In this document: piece by piece, positions 1 to 5,651 of the stretch
How positions within the stretch are numbered: position 1 is the first letter of the stretch
Layout of the letters: each line of letters starts with the position of its first letter
DNA from: CAJBVG01 sp044376465
Lineage (GTDB): Bacteria > Bacteroidota > Bacteroidia > Sphingobacteriales > Sphingobacteriaceae
Direction of reading: 5' to 3'
Length of the DNA stretch: 5,651 nt
NCBI GenBank assembly: GCA_044376465.1
Contig: JBILKW010000146.1
Coordinates: 1-5,651, forward strand
Translations under genes and position numbers: made by a program
The notes under the pieces: model-generated
Database searches by the model: none
What the model was told of the DNA's origin: nothing
The model's input: only the letters and a program-made list of their open reading frames with translations

Positions 1-346
1 GCAAACTTTCCGTTGCCTCTCGAGCATCGGCAATGGTTAAAAATTGAGGGGTTCTTTTAGCTACTACATCAGGCACTTTTCTTCCGCTCGGAAATCGTCC
101 TGTAAATAATAATAATCTTACTTTCCAGGGCAATTTGCCATTATCTTCTGTTGCTTGTCCCTCTACTGCCTTCTGCATATTTTGCACAGTTAATCTATTT
201 GCAAAAATAATATGTGCATATACTTCTGCCGGAGACCACACTTCTGGATTTATTTTTTCTAGGAATTTACTTTCCGTGTATGTGTTTAATCTACTGTGAT
301 ACTCTTCTATTGTTTGTATTAAAACATGATAATCCCTAGTGCTCAT
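1..346 (-). CDS. DinB-superfamily (DinB_2-like) protein, 3' end cut off by window edge
   Basis: Translating the minus strand from the ATG at 346-344 gives 115 codons with no stop before the window edge, so the C-terminus is missing; relatives are usually about 150-180 residues. It starts MSTRDYHVLIQTIEEYHSRL and carries the motif WSPAEVYAHI (residues 37-46), typical of the DinB/YfiT four-helix-bundle superfamily; H45 is at the position of the first metal-ligand histidine in that fold. The segment FPSGRKVP (85-92) matches the 'GKK-x-x-AP' turn common in DinB_2 proteins. Members are putative metal-dependent enzymes, some of them thiol-S-transferases, but the substrate here cannot be predicted. 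The start lies 5 bp after the stop of the upstream HAD gene, so it is probably co-transcribed and perhaps translationally coupled. The other metal-ligand histidines would lie in the missing part. The family call is by recognition of motifs, not by a search. Confidence 0.8.
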   Translation of the reverse strand, partial: MSTRDYHVLIQTIEEYHSRLNTYTESKFLEKINPEVWSPAEVYAHIIFANRLTVQNMQKAVEGQATEDNGKLPWKVRLLLFTGRFPSGRKVPDVVAKRTPQFLTIADAREATESL

Positions 347-351
347 ATGTT

Positions 352-1050
352 TTATAATATTGATAGTAATTCTGTTAAATGCGATATTTCATAGGTAACT
401 TCATGGGCGTGCTCCGCGTTATAAGGATTAAAAAATACTTGATCAATTCCTGCATTTCTTGCACCTAAAATATCGGCTTCTAGACTATCTCCAATCATTA
501 AAGAAGTTGTTGCTTTTGTATTCGCAACTTCTAAGGCATGGTTAAATAGAGCAATGTCTGGCTTATACAAGCCAATTACCTCGGAAACAAAAATATGTTT
601 AAAATATTTATTGATGTTTGTTCGCTCCATTTTCATGGTTTGTGATTCCAAAAATCCGTTGGTAATTATATGTAAATCATAATTTGCTTGTAAATATGCT
701 AACACCTCATGTGTACCTGCAAACAAATTAGTTTTTGTGGGGCAAATAGTCACATAATCAACTTCAAATTGATGCGGAATTTTTGATTCTTCAACGTTAA
801 AGTGTTCAAAGGTAATTTTAAATCTCGAAGCTCTTAATTCTTCTTTAGTTATAATTCCATTATGATAGTCGCGCCACAACCTGTGGTTGTGTTCTGTATA
901 AACTGAGATGAACTCATCAACAGAATGTATGCCTAGGTTTTTCAGGTTATACGAACCATACAACTCGTGCAACGTTTCTTCAGCATTTTTATCAAAATCC
1001 CAAAGAGTATGATCCAAATCAAAAAAAACATGTTCGTATTTTGTATTCAT
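352..1050 (-). CDS. yjjG: YjjG/YfnB-family HAD phosphatase (non-canonical pyrimidine nucleotidase)
   Basis: This is a 232-residue cytoplasmic HAD-superfamily hydrolase, the normal length for the YjjG/YfnB family. All four HAD motifs are visible: motif I DLDHT (D11 nucleophile, D13 acid/base, followed by LWDFDKN, a family hallmark); motif II IITNGF with T130; motif III LYKPD with K163; motif IV GDSLEAD with D188 and D193 as Mg2+ ligands. Residues of about 20-105 form the helical C1 cap. E. coli YjjG dephosphorylates nucleoside monophosphates and prefers non-canonical pyrimidine nucleotides, protecting against analogues such as 5-fluoro-dUMP. That activity is inferred here from family membership. 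It sits 55 bp downstream of upp in the same direction, which suits a pyrimidine house-cleaning role. A run of eight A on the plus strand (1021-1028) falls in codons for the V-F-F before motif I; the frame is intact. There is no Shine-Dalgarno sequence before the ATG. Another HAD substrate remains possible. Confidence 0.9.
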   Translation of the reverse strand: MNTKYEHVFFDLDHTLWDFDKNAEETLHELYGSYNLKNLGIHSVDEFISVYTEHNHRLWRDYHNGIITKEELRASRFKITFEHFNVEESKIPHQFEVDYVTICPTKTNLFAGTHEVLAYLQANYDLHIITNGFLESQTMKMERTNINKYFKHIFVSEVIGLYKPDIALFNHALEVANTKATTSLMIGDSLEADILGARNAGIDQVFFNPYNAEHAHEVTYEISHLTELLSIL

Positions 1051-1066
1051 TATTTACATTAATTAT

Positions 1067-1098
1067 TAGCACACTAGCATACAATCACACTAGCACAC
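1067..1098. repeat. Four tandem copies of an 8-bp unit in the upp-HAD intergenic gap
   Basis: Four consecutive 8-mers are seen on the plus strand: tagcacac (1067-1074), tagcatac (1075-1082), aatcacac (1083-1090) and tagcacac (1091-1098), followed by a partial 'ta'. The first and last are identical; the second differs by one base and the third by two. The repeat occupies more than half of the 55-bp gap and begins 7 bp past the upp stop. On the transcribed strand the unit reads GTGTGCTA. I recall similar short-period repeats in Bacteroidota intergenic DNA, but their function is not established. Confidence 0.8.
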
Positions 1099-1105
1099 TA
1101 TCTCC

Positions 1106-1750
1106 CTATCTTTTTTCACCAAAAGCTAAATCGCCTGCATCGCCCAAACCCGGAACAATGTATGATTTAGTGGTAAGCTCATCATCAATTGCAGCTAACC
1201 ATAAATGTGCTTTCGGTAAATTTCGCTGTACGTATTGCATTCCTATTGTACTAGCAATTACAGATACAATATGCACCTGGCTAAACTTTGCTCTGCTCAT
1301 TAATTCTTTTACACATAAAACCATAGAACTGCCAGTAGCAAGCATTGGATCCGAAACAATTAGCACTTTATTTTCTAATTCGGGAACTGCTACATACTCC
1401 ATTTCTATAATAAAAGAATTGTCTTTTTTTGTTTTTCTAAATGCCGATATATAAGCGGAGTCTGCTTTGTCGAACACTCTTTGCAAGCCGGTATGAAGTG
1501 GCAGTCCTGCCCTTAAAATAGTTGCTAAAACTGGCTGATCCTTTAAAATTGCAGTGTTTGAAATGCCAAGTGGAGTTGTAATGTCTTCTGATTCGTATTT
1601 TAATTTTTTACTTATTTCATATGCAATGATTTCTCCTACCCTTTCCATATTAAAACGGAAACGCTGACGATCTTTTTGAACAACTTCGTCTCTTAACTCT
1701 GCTACAAATTGATTTATTATAGAGTTCGAATGTTGAAAATTTGTTAGCAT
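1106..1750 (-). CDS. upp: Uracil phosphoribosyltransferase (UPRTase)
   Basis: This 214-residue cytoplasmic enzyme makes UMP and pyrophosphate from uracil and PRPP in pyrimidine salvage; the length is normal for UPRTase (about 208-216). Visible motifs are ILRAGLPLHTGL (78-89), the PRPP-binding loop SDPMLATGSSM (133-143) and the uracil-binding C-terminal stretch YIVPGLGDAGDLAFG (197-211). Compared with the E. coli type, the PRPP loop reads ATGSS rather than ATGGS. The segment after the fourth beta strand reads IASTIGMQYV (165-174) where most family members have an 'AAPEG'-like sequence. The Bacteroidota version of the family differs in these places, so this may be a lineage trait rather than loss of function. 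The ATG at 1750 is preceded by AT-rich sequence without a Shine-Dalgarno. It lies 33 bp after the deacetylase-like gene and 55 bp before the HAD nucleotidase gene, all in the same direction. Confidence 0.95.
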   Translation of the reverse strand: MLTNFQHSNSIINQFVAELRDEVVQKDRQRFRFNMERVGEIIAYEISKKLKYESEDITTPLGISNTAILKDQPVLATILRAGLPLHTGLQRVFDKADSAYISAFRKTKKDNSFIIEMEYVAVPELENKVLIVSDPMLATGSSMVLCVKELMSRAKFSQVHIVSVIASTIGMQYVQRNLPKAHLWLAAIDDELTTKSYIVPGLGDAGDLAFGEKR

Positions 1751-1783
1751 ATTAATAAATATTAAAATAATTAACAGAAGAAT

Positions 1784-3103
1784 TTATAAATCGGCATTAT
1801 TAGTAGCTACTTGTAACATTTTTTCATATAAACCAGACCAACCTTTCCATACTCCATATTCTGACATCGATTCATTATGCCATAGTGGGGTAAAGGTACC
1901 GTTAACTTTTTTTAGTTTTTGTATCAAATCTAGTATAGTATCGAAAGCTTGCTCCTCGTTATAATGAAGATACGTTTTAAAAGTTGCATCCATTACACAA
2001 AACGGATGAATTTTTAAAAAAGTTGTTTGCTCTTGTTTTATATCGTAAAACCTAAATGAATGGCTAGTTCCGGCTCTAAAGCCTGGCATACTCGCAAATC
2101 CCATGGTATAATCATTCGCAATTCCTGTACTTAAAAGAGATTTATATGTATTCGGAATTCTGAGCTTCAAATAATGTTGGCGTGATGAATTAATTGTAGT
2201 GTTTAATACATTTGATAACGAATGCATTTCCTCCTCTACTAATTTATAATCGTACCTCGAATGGTACGATGGATGTATGCCTATATCGGCCGTGTTTGCA
2301 GTTTCTATGATCGATTTTCTAAAATCTTTATTATGTATCGAAATATTGATATCAAAGCGACTGTATTTTTTACTGAATAAAATAAAATAAATCGCGTTGA
2401 GCTTATACTTTTTATGCAGATTTTCAAAATTGGCTAATTGATCGAAAGGATCTTTTTCAAACCCAAGCCTAACCTTCATTAAATAAATCAGATTTCTAAC
2501 ATTTAGGTTAATTATATTGAGCAAGATAGGCTTCATAAATCTTATCAAACTTTTTCCTCTTATCGCGAAAACCTGATCAATGTCTATTGTTGGCTTACAC
2601 GAAAACTCTCTTTTGCTCCAAGTAAGGGCATTAAATTTAGCACTTAACTTTTCTTGGAATGCTACTATCCACTCATCCACAATTGGGCGAGTTAAAAATC
2701 CATTTTTAAAAGCGAACGACTCCTTAGCTTCAAATCTACCATGCTTATCTCTTTCAAATGGTAGGTACTCCTCATACCTCGATATAAAATAAAAAATTGC
2801 CGAGAATACATCAAATCCCATATCGTCCTGAGTAGTTGGGAAAAGTTTTATGCCATTGGCATCCTGTTGCAAGGGCAATTGAATATCTGTAATACCCTGG
2901 ACATTTAAGAAGCCATGAGCCTTTATAAAGAACTCATTTTCGGTAATCCTAGATGATGAATAATTGATTTTTGTAGCAGCAGAATCTTTAAAATATTGAA
3001 TATCAGAGCATGTTTCATAATCAATAGCACATACATCTTCGAAAATAAACTGTAAAGTATATCTCAATCTGCTGCTGAGGTGTGGGCTATAAATTAGTAT
3101 CAT
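1784..3103 (-). CDS. Polysaccharide-deacetylase-like protein with N-terminal DUF7033-type domain
   Basis: The protein has 439 residues. The N-terminal half (about 1-165) has the signature SRYEEYLPFERDKHGRF (108-124), which I associate with the DUF7033-type domain of Bacteroidota deacetylase-like proteins. The C-terminal half resembles a NodB/CE4 fold: TIDIDQ (172-177, D174 and D176) at the TFDD position, and HPSYH (H277, H281) matching the metal-binding H-x-x-x-H. After these come SRQH (307-310), DYTMGFA (331-337), GFRAGTSHSFRFYD (341-354), MDAT (371-374) and W408-H409 near the C-terminus, where the last CE4 motif supplies a histidine. CE4 enzymes remove N- or O-acetyl groups from glycans using a divalent metal. 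There is no signal peptide or membrane helix, so a cytoplasmic substrate, such as a glycan precursor, is likelier than finished cell wall. The true substrate is unknown. It is the first gene of the leftward unit and is divergent from the YfhO gene 76 bp away, hinting at a shared envelope-glycan role. Confidence is high for the family and low for catalytic activity. Confidence 0.82.
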   Translation of the reverse strand: MILIYSPHLSSRLRYTLQFIFEDVCAIDYETCSDIQYFKDSAATKINYSSSRITENEFFIKAHGFLNVQGITDIQLPLQQDANGIKLFPTTQDDMGFDVFSAIFYFISRYEEYLPFERDKHGRFEAKESFAFKNGFLTRPIVDEWIVAFQEKLSAKFNALTWSKREFSCKPTIDIDQVFAIRGKSLIRFMKPILLNIINLNVRNLIYLMKVRLGFEKDPFDQLANFENLHKKYKLNAIYFILFSKKYSRFDINISIHNKDFRKSIIETANTADIGIHPSYHSRYDYKLVEEEMHSLSNVLNTTINSSRQHYLKLRIPNTYKSLLSTGIANDYTMGFASMPGFRAGTSHSFRFYDIKQEQTTFLKIHPFCVMDATFKTYLHYNEEQAFDTILDLIQKLKKVNGTFTPLWHNESMSEYGVWKGWSGLYEKMLQVATNNADL

Positions 3104-3113
3104 TCTTGTATTT

Positions 3114-3146
3114 CAAGGTTAAATATATTGAAAATACCGATATCAA
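3114..3146 (-). promoter_or_regulatory. Weak candidate promoter for the leftward unit
   Basis: Read on the minus strand, TTG (3146-3144) is followed after 22 bp by TAACCTTG (3121-3114), one mismatch from the Bacteroidota -7 consensus TAnnTTTG. The transcript would begin only a few bases before the ATG at 3103, an unusually short leader. An overlapping alternative, TATATTTA (3127-3120), also has one mismatch and a spacer of 16 bp. The choice between them cannot be made from sequence alone. Confidence 0.25.
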
Positions 3147-3159
3147 TTTATTACTTTTG
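3128..3159 (+). promoter_or_regulatory. Candidate Bacteroidota-type promoter for the YfhO gene
   Basis: TACTTTTG at 3152-3159 is an exact match to the Bacteroidota -7 consensus TAnnTTTG. A TTG at 3128-3130 lies 21 bp upstream, within the 17-23 bp range reported for the -33 element in this phylum. Transcription would start at roughly 3164-3168, giving a leader of about 12-16 nt before the ATG at 3180. No Shine-Dalgarno is present; the bases before the start are A-rich, as is usual in these bacteria. Confidence 0.6.
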
Positions 3160-3179
3160 GTTTTGATCATTAAAAAATA

Positions 3180-5603
3180 ATGGAAAAACAATCATTCATC
3201 AAACGAAATCAATTCGTAATCCTAGCTATCGTAATTTTCATCGGAATTTGTTTAGCTTATTTTAGTCCAGTACTAGAAGGTAAAAAAATTAATCAAAGTG
3301 ACGTTGAATTAATTAACGGAGTACAGCAAGAAACCTTCAATTACTATAAAGAAACCGGTAATTACACTTTATGGACAAACTCAATGTTTGGAGGGATGCC
3401 TACTTACCAAATTTGGTTGGGGTATACTAATAATATTGCAGGCTACATCATTGATACCTACACACGTAATGTTCCGAACCCAATAAATACGGTACTGTTA
3501 TATTTAATAGGCTTTTTTATTCTGTTAAGAACTTTAAAGATGAATGTTTGGCTGAGCATGTTAGGCGCTATTGCGTTTGCATTCTCCTCTTATAACTTCA
3601 TAATTATAGCAGCTGGGCATACCAACAAAGCCATTGTAATTGGATTGTTAGCACCAACATTAGCGGGAGTGCTCATGGCATACAGAGGAAAGCTTTGGCA
3701 AGGTGCCGCATTATTTGCATTGTTTTTGGCCTTGCAAATAAAAGCGAATCACTTTCAAATGACCTATTACTTCGGACTAGGGGTAATTATATATGGAATT
3801 TTCCAATTGGTGGAAGCAATAAAATCAAAAATGATGATGCCATTTGTAAAATCAACATTGGTATTATTAGTGGCAGCCGTTATTGGTGTAGGTGTAAACA
3901 TAACACCCTTGTGGCTTACGCAAGAATATGCAGAAGAAACCATTCGCGGTAAAACAGAATTAACTTTAAACCCTGCGGGCAACAAAGATGGCTTGAGCAA
4001 AGAATATGCATTTGAATACAGTTACGGCATTGAAGAAAGTTTAAGTTTATTAATACCAAATATTCAGGGTGGCGCATCTGCAGGAGAGTTAGGAAAAGAT
4101 TCTGAAACCTATAAGTTTTTACAAAAACAAGGTGTACCAAATGCAGCTCAAATTGTAAAAAGATTACCACTGTATTGGGGCGATCAATCATTTACTGCGG
4201 GACCAGTTTATTTTGGAGCAATTATATTTTTCTTATTCGTATTCGGATTGTTTATTGTAAAAGGTAAAGACAAATGGTGGATTTTAACTACTGTACTTTT
4301 AACAATTGCCTTATCATGGGGTAGCCATTTCATGAGCTTGTCTGGATTTTTCTTCGACAATTTCCCATTGTACAATAAATTTAGAGCAGTATCATCTATA
4401 CTAGTAGTTACTAGTTTACTTTTCCCATTGCTTGCTTGTTTAGCTATACAAGAATTAATTGAAGGGAAAGTTGAGCAATTAAAATTAAACAAAGCATTAC
4501 GCAACTCATTAATTATAGTTGGAGGCTTAACTTTATTATTGGCTTTAATTCCAAGTATTGCTGGTGAATTTACAAATGTTGATAGTGATAAAAGAATGTT
4601 TGGCGAAGCATATGAGCAAATTATAAATGCCTTAACCGAAGACAGAAAATCATTATTGCAAGCAGATGCCTTTAGATCCCTAATATTTATATTATTTAGT
4701 GCGGCATTAATTGTAGTGTTTATTCGCAAAAAAATTACTGCACAGTATTTAGTATTGAGCTTATTGGTTTTAATAGCCATTGATATGTGGGCTGTTGATA
4801 AAAGATATCTAAATGAAGATAATTTTTCTAAAAGGAAAACGAAAGTTCAGGAAACCCCAATGACCGCCGTTGATGTTGAAATTTTAAAAGATAAAGACTT
4901 GTATTACCGAGTGTATAATACCACTCAAAATATTACTTCGGATGCGGTTACCTCATATTACCATAAATCAATTGGTGGGTACCACGCAGCTAAATTAAAA
5001 CGTTACCAAGAGTTAATTGACTTTCAATTATCAAAAGGAAATATAAATGCATATAACATGTTAAATGCAAAATATTTCATCATCAGCAATCCGCAAACTC
5101 AACAACAAAGCTATCAGCAAAATCCTGATGCTTGTGGTAATGCATGGTTTGTAAAAGAATTAAAGTACGTGCCAAGTGCAGATTCGGAAATGAATTCATT
5201 AAGTACCTTCAACCCAAAAAATACAGTAATAATCGACGAGCGTTTTAAAACTGAATTGGCAGATTTTACACCCATTTATGATAGCAGTGCAAGTATTAAA
5301 TTAACTAAATACAACCCAATGCAATTAGACTTCGAATCGAATGCAAGTTCAGAGCAATTTGCGGTATTCTCTGATGTGTATTATAACAAAGGTTGGAATG
5401 TTTATATTGATGGCGTAAAAAGCAATTACATACGCGCTAACTATTTATTAAGAGCAATGAAAGTTCCTGCAGGCAAACATCAAATTGTATTTAAATTTGA
5501 ACCGATGGCTTACCAAACTGGTGAGAAAATTGCCTTGGCAAGTTCTTTGCTTTTATTGTTATTAGTAGGGTTTGGAGGATACAAAGCCTATACTGAATTG
5601 TAA
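3180..5603 (+). CDS. YfhO-family polytopic membrane protein (GT-C-like)
   Basis: This 807-residue inner-membrane protein has about 13-14 predicted membrane segments: near 11-28, several between 103 and 245, pairs near 342-382, 402-424 and 442-461, 498-538, and a last one at 783-803. Large soluble regions lie at about 29-100, 247-340 and 540-782 and are probably periplasmic. Family-typical stretches are GHTNKA (146-151), KANHFQMTYY (188-197), YWGDQSFTAGPVYFG (332-346), PLYNKFRAVS (396-405), LNAKYFI (628-634), GNAWFVKE (653-660), YNKGWNVYIDG (735-745) and VPAGKHQIVFKFEP (762-775). YfhO proteins resemble GT-C glycosyltransferases that use polyprenyl-phosphate-linked sugars; B. subtilis YfhO is linked to lipoteichoic acid glycosylation. 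Acidic residues in the first large loop (D41, E43) are where GT-C enzymes keep the catalytic acid, but that assignment is inference. Bacteroidota lack lipoteichoic acid, so the acceptor here is unknown. The length is normal for the phylum. It is transcribed alone in this window from a divergent promoter region. Confidence 0.9.
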   Translation: MEKQSFIKRNQFVILAIVIFIGICLAYFSPVLEGKKINQSDVELINGVQQETFNYYKETGNYTLWTNSMFGGMPTYQIWLGYTNNIAGYIIDTYTRNVPNPINTVLLYLIGFFILLRTLKMNVWLSMLGAIAFAFSSYNFIIIAAGHTNKAIVIGLLAPTLAGVLMAYRGKLWQGAALFALFLALQIKANHFQMTYYFGLGVIIYGIFQLVEAIKSKMMMPFVKSTLVLLVAAVIGVGVNITPLWLTQEYAEETIRGKTELTLNPAGNKDGLSKEYAFEYSYGIEESLSLLIPNIQGGASAGELGKDSETYKFLQKQGVPNAAQIVKRLPLYWGDQSFTAGPVYFGAIIFFLFVFGLFIVKGKDKWWILTTVLLTIALSWGSHFMSLSGFFFDNFPLYNKFRAVSSILVVTSLLFPLLACLAIQELIEGKVEQLKLNKALRNSLIIVGGLTLLLALIPSIAGEFTNVDSDKRMFGEAYEQIINALTEDRKSLLQADAFRSLIFILFSAALIVVFIRKKITAQYLVLSLLVLIAIDMWAVDKRYLNEDNFSKRKTKVQETPMTAVDVEILKDKDLYYRVYNTTQNITSDAVTSYYHKSIGGYHAAKLKRYQELIDFQLSKGNINAYNMLNAKYFIISNPQTQQQSYQQNPDACGNAWFVKELKYVPSADSEMNSLSTFNPKNTVIIDERFKTELADFTPIYDSSASIKLTKYNPMQLDFESNASSEQFAVFSDVYYNKGWNVYIDGVKSNYIRANYLLRAMKVPAGKHQIVFKFEPMAYQTGEKIALASSLLLLLLVGFGGYKAYTEL

Positions 5604-5651
5604 ATTGTGAATAGTGAATTGTGAATTAAGGGACCTCCATTCACAATTCAC
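5604..5651. repeat. 7-bp tandem repeat plus inverted copy after the YfhO gene
   Basis: Immediately after the YfhO stop codon come three 7-mers, attgtga (5604-5610), atagtga (5611-5617) and attgtga (5618-5624), then a partial 'att'. After a 12-bp spacer the same sequence returns in inverted orientation and runs to the window edge, so the element is probably incomplete here. The direct part contains no C on the plus strand. The function is unknown. Confidence 0.8.
5614..5651 (+). terminator. Perfect 13-bp inverted repeat, possible transcript-end hairpin
   Basis: The arm gtgaattgtgaat (5614-5626) is the exact reverse complement of attcacaattcac (5639-5651), with a 12-nt loop (5627-5638). The hairpin would begin 11 nt past the YfhO stop codon, a position suited to ending or stabilising that transcript. 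Against a standard intrinsic terminator: the stem is AT-rich, and any T-tract would lie beyond the window. The stem may be longer, because the left arm is preceded by more repeat sequence and the right arm is cut by the edge. The inverted repeat is certain; the terminator role is a guess. Confidence 0.4.

Larger units (their letters stand above)
1..3103 (-). other. Probable four-gene leftward transcription unit
   Basis: The deacetylase-like gene, upp, the YjjG-type gene and the dinB-like gene are all on the minus strand, with gaps of 33, 55 and 5 bp. I found no good match to the Bacteroidota -33/-7 promoter consensus and no GC-rich hairpin with a T-tract in the gaps. The unit continues past the left edge of the window. 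Co-transcription is inferred from spacing only; the 8-bp tandem repeat between upp and the HAD gene could affect read-through or mRNA processing. Confidence 0.6.

Noticed and set aside
1021..1028. Run of eight A, possible frameshift or slippage site in the HAD gene
   Set aside because: The frame through the run gives an intact V-F-F-D-L-D HAD motif I, so there is neither a frameshift nor evidence of programmed slippage.
1067..1098. Possible CRISPR array
   Set aside because: Units are 8 bp and directly contiguous, with no spacers and no cas genes nearby, so this is a simple tandem repeat.
1041..1454. 137-codon plus-strand open frame opposite upp
   Set aside because: It lies antisense to the clearly recognisable upp gene, has no family features, and is rich in Ser/Thr/Ile as expected for a shadow frame in AT-rich DNA.
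1751..1783. Possible separate promoter or terminator between the deacetylase-like gene and upp
   Set aside because: The 33 bp are AT-rich without a TAnnTTTG match on the minus strand and without an inverted repeat long enough for a terminator.
2249..2270. Perfect 8-bp inverted repeat (atcgtacc / ggtacgat, 6-bp loop)
   Set aside because: It lies inside the deacetylase-like coding region over codons for the S-Y-H-S-R-Y-D segment next to the HPSYH motif. The pairing is explained by two nearby Tyr codons and conserved protein sequence, so a regulatory role is not supported.
4208..4780. 190-codon minus-strand open frame inside the YfhO gene
   Set aside because: It is antisense to a well-supported membrane protein gene; its Asn/Ile/Lys-rich translation has no recognisable motif. 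The other small frames at 2580-2792, 3695-3952, 3767-4000 and 3916-4191 were rejected for the same reason.

Overview
The window is AT-rich DNA that looks like a member of the Bacteroidota (Flavobacteriia/Sphingobacteriia-like). The protein families support this: a DUF7033-type polysaccharide deacetylase, a YfhO protein of about 800 residues, and a Bacteroidota-flavoured uracil phosphoribosyltransferase. None of the five genes has a convincing Shine-Dalgarno sequence, and a match to the Bacteroidota promoter consensus (TTG, about 21 bp, TAnnTTTG) lies upstream of the plus-strand gene. No species can be named from this alone.

Layout. Positions 1-3103 hold four genes read leftward, in transcription order: a polysaccharide-deacetylase-like protein (1784-3103), uracil phosphoribosyltransferase upp (1106-1750), a YjjG-type HAD nucleotidase (352-1050), and a DinB-superfamily protein cut off by the left edge (1-346). 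Gaps are 33, 55 and 5 bp with no clear internal promoter, so they probably form one transcription unit. A 76-bp divergent intergenic region (3104-3179) separates this unit from a single large rightward gene, a YfhO-family polytopic membrane protein (3180-5603).

Functional reading. Two themes meet here. One is pyrimidine salvage and nucleotide house-cleaning: upp makes UMP from uracil, and the YjjG-type enzyme is expected to dephosphorylate non-canonical pyrimidine nucleotides. The other is envelope glycan work: a deacetylase-like protein without a signal peptide, divergent from a GT-C-like membrane protein. Whether the two themes are linked is unknown.

The only structure not explained by genes is two short-period intergenic repeats. 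One is four copies of an 8-bp unit just past the end of upp (1067-1098). The other is a 7-bp tandem repeat starting at the end of the YfhO gene and followed by a perfect inverted copy at the right window edge (5604-5651). I see no mobile element, CRISPR array, RNA gene, defence system or clear new system. There is no gene-free stretch longer than 76 bp.
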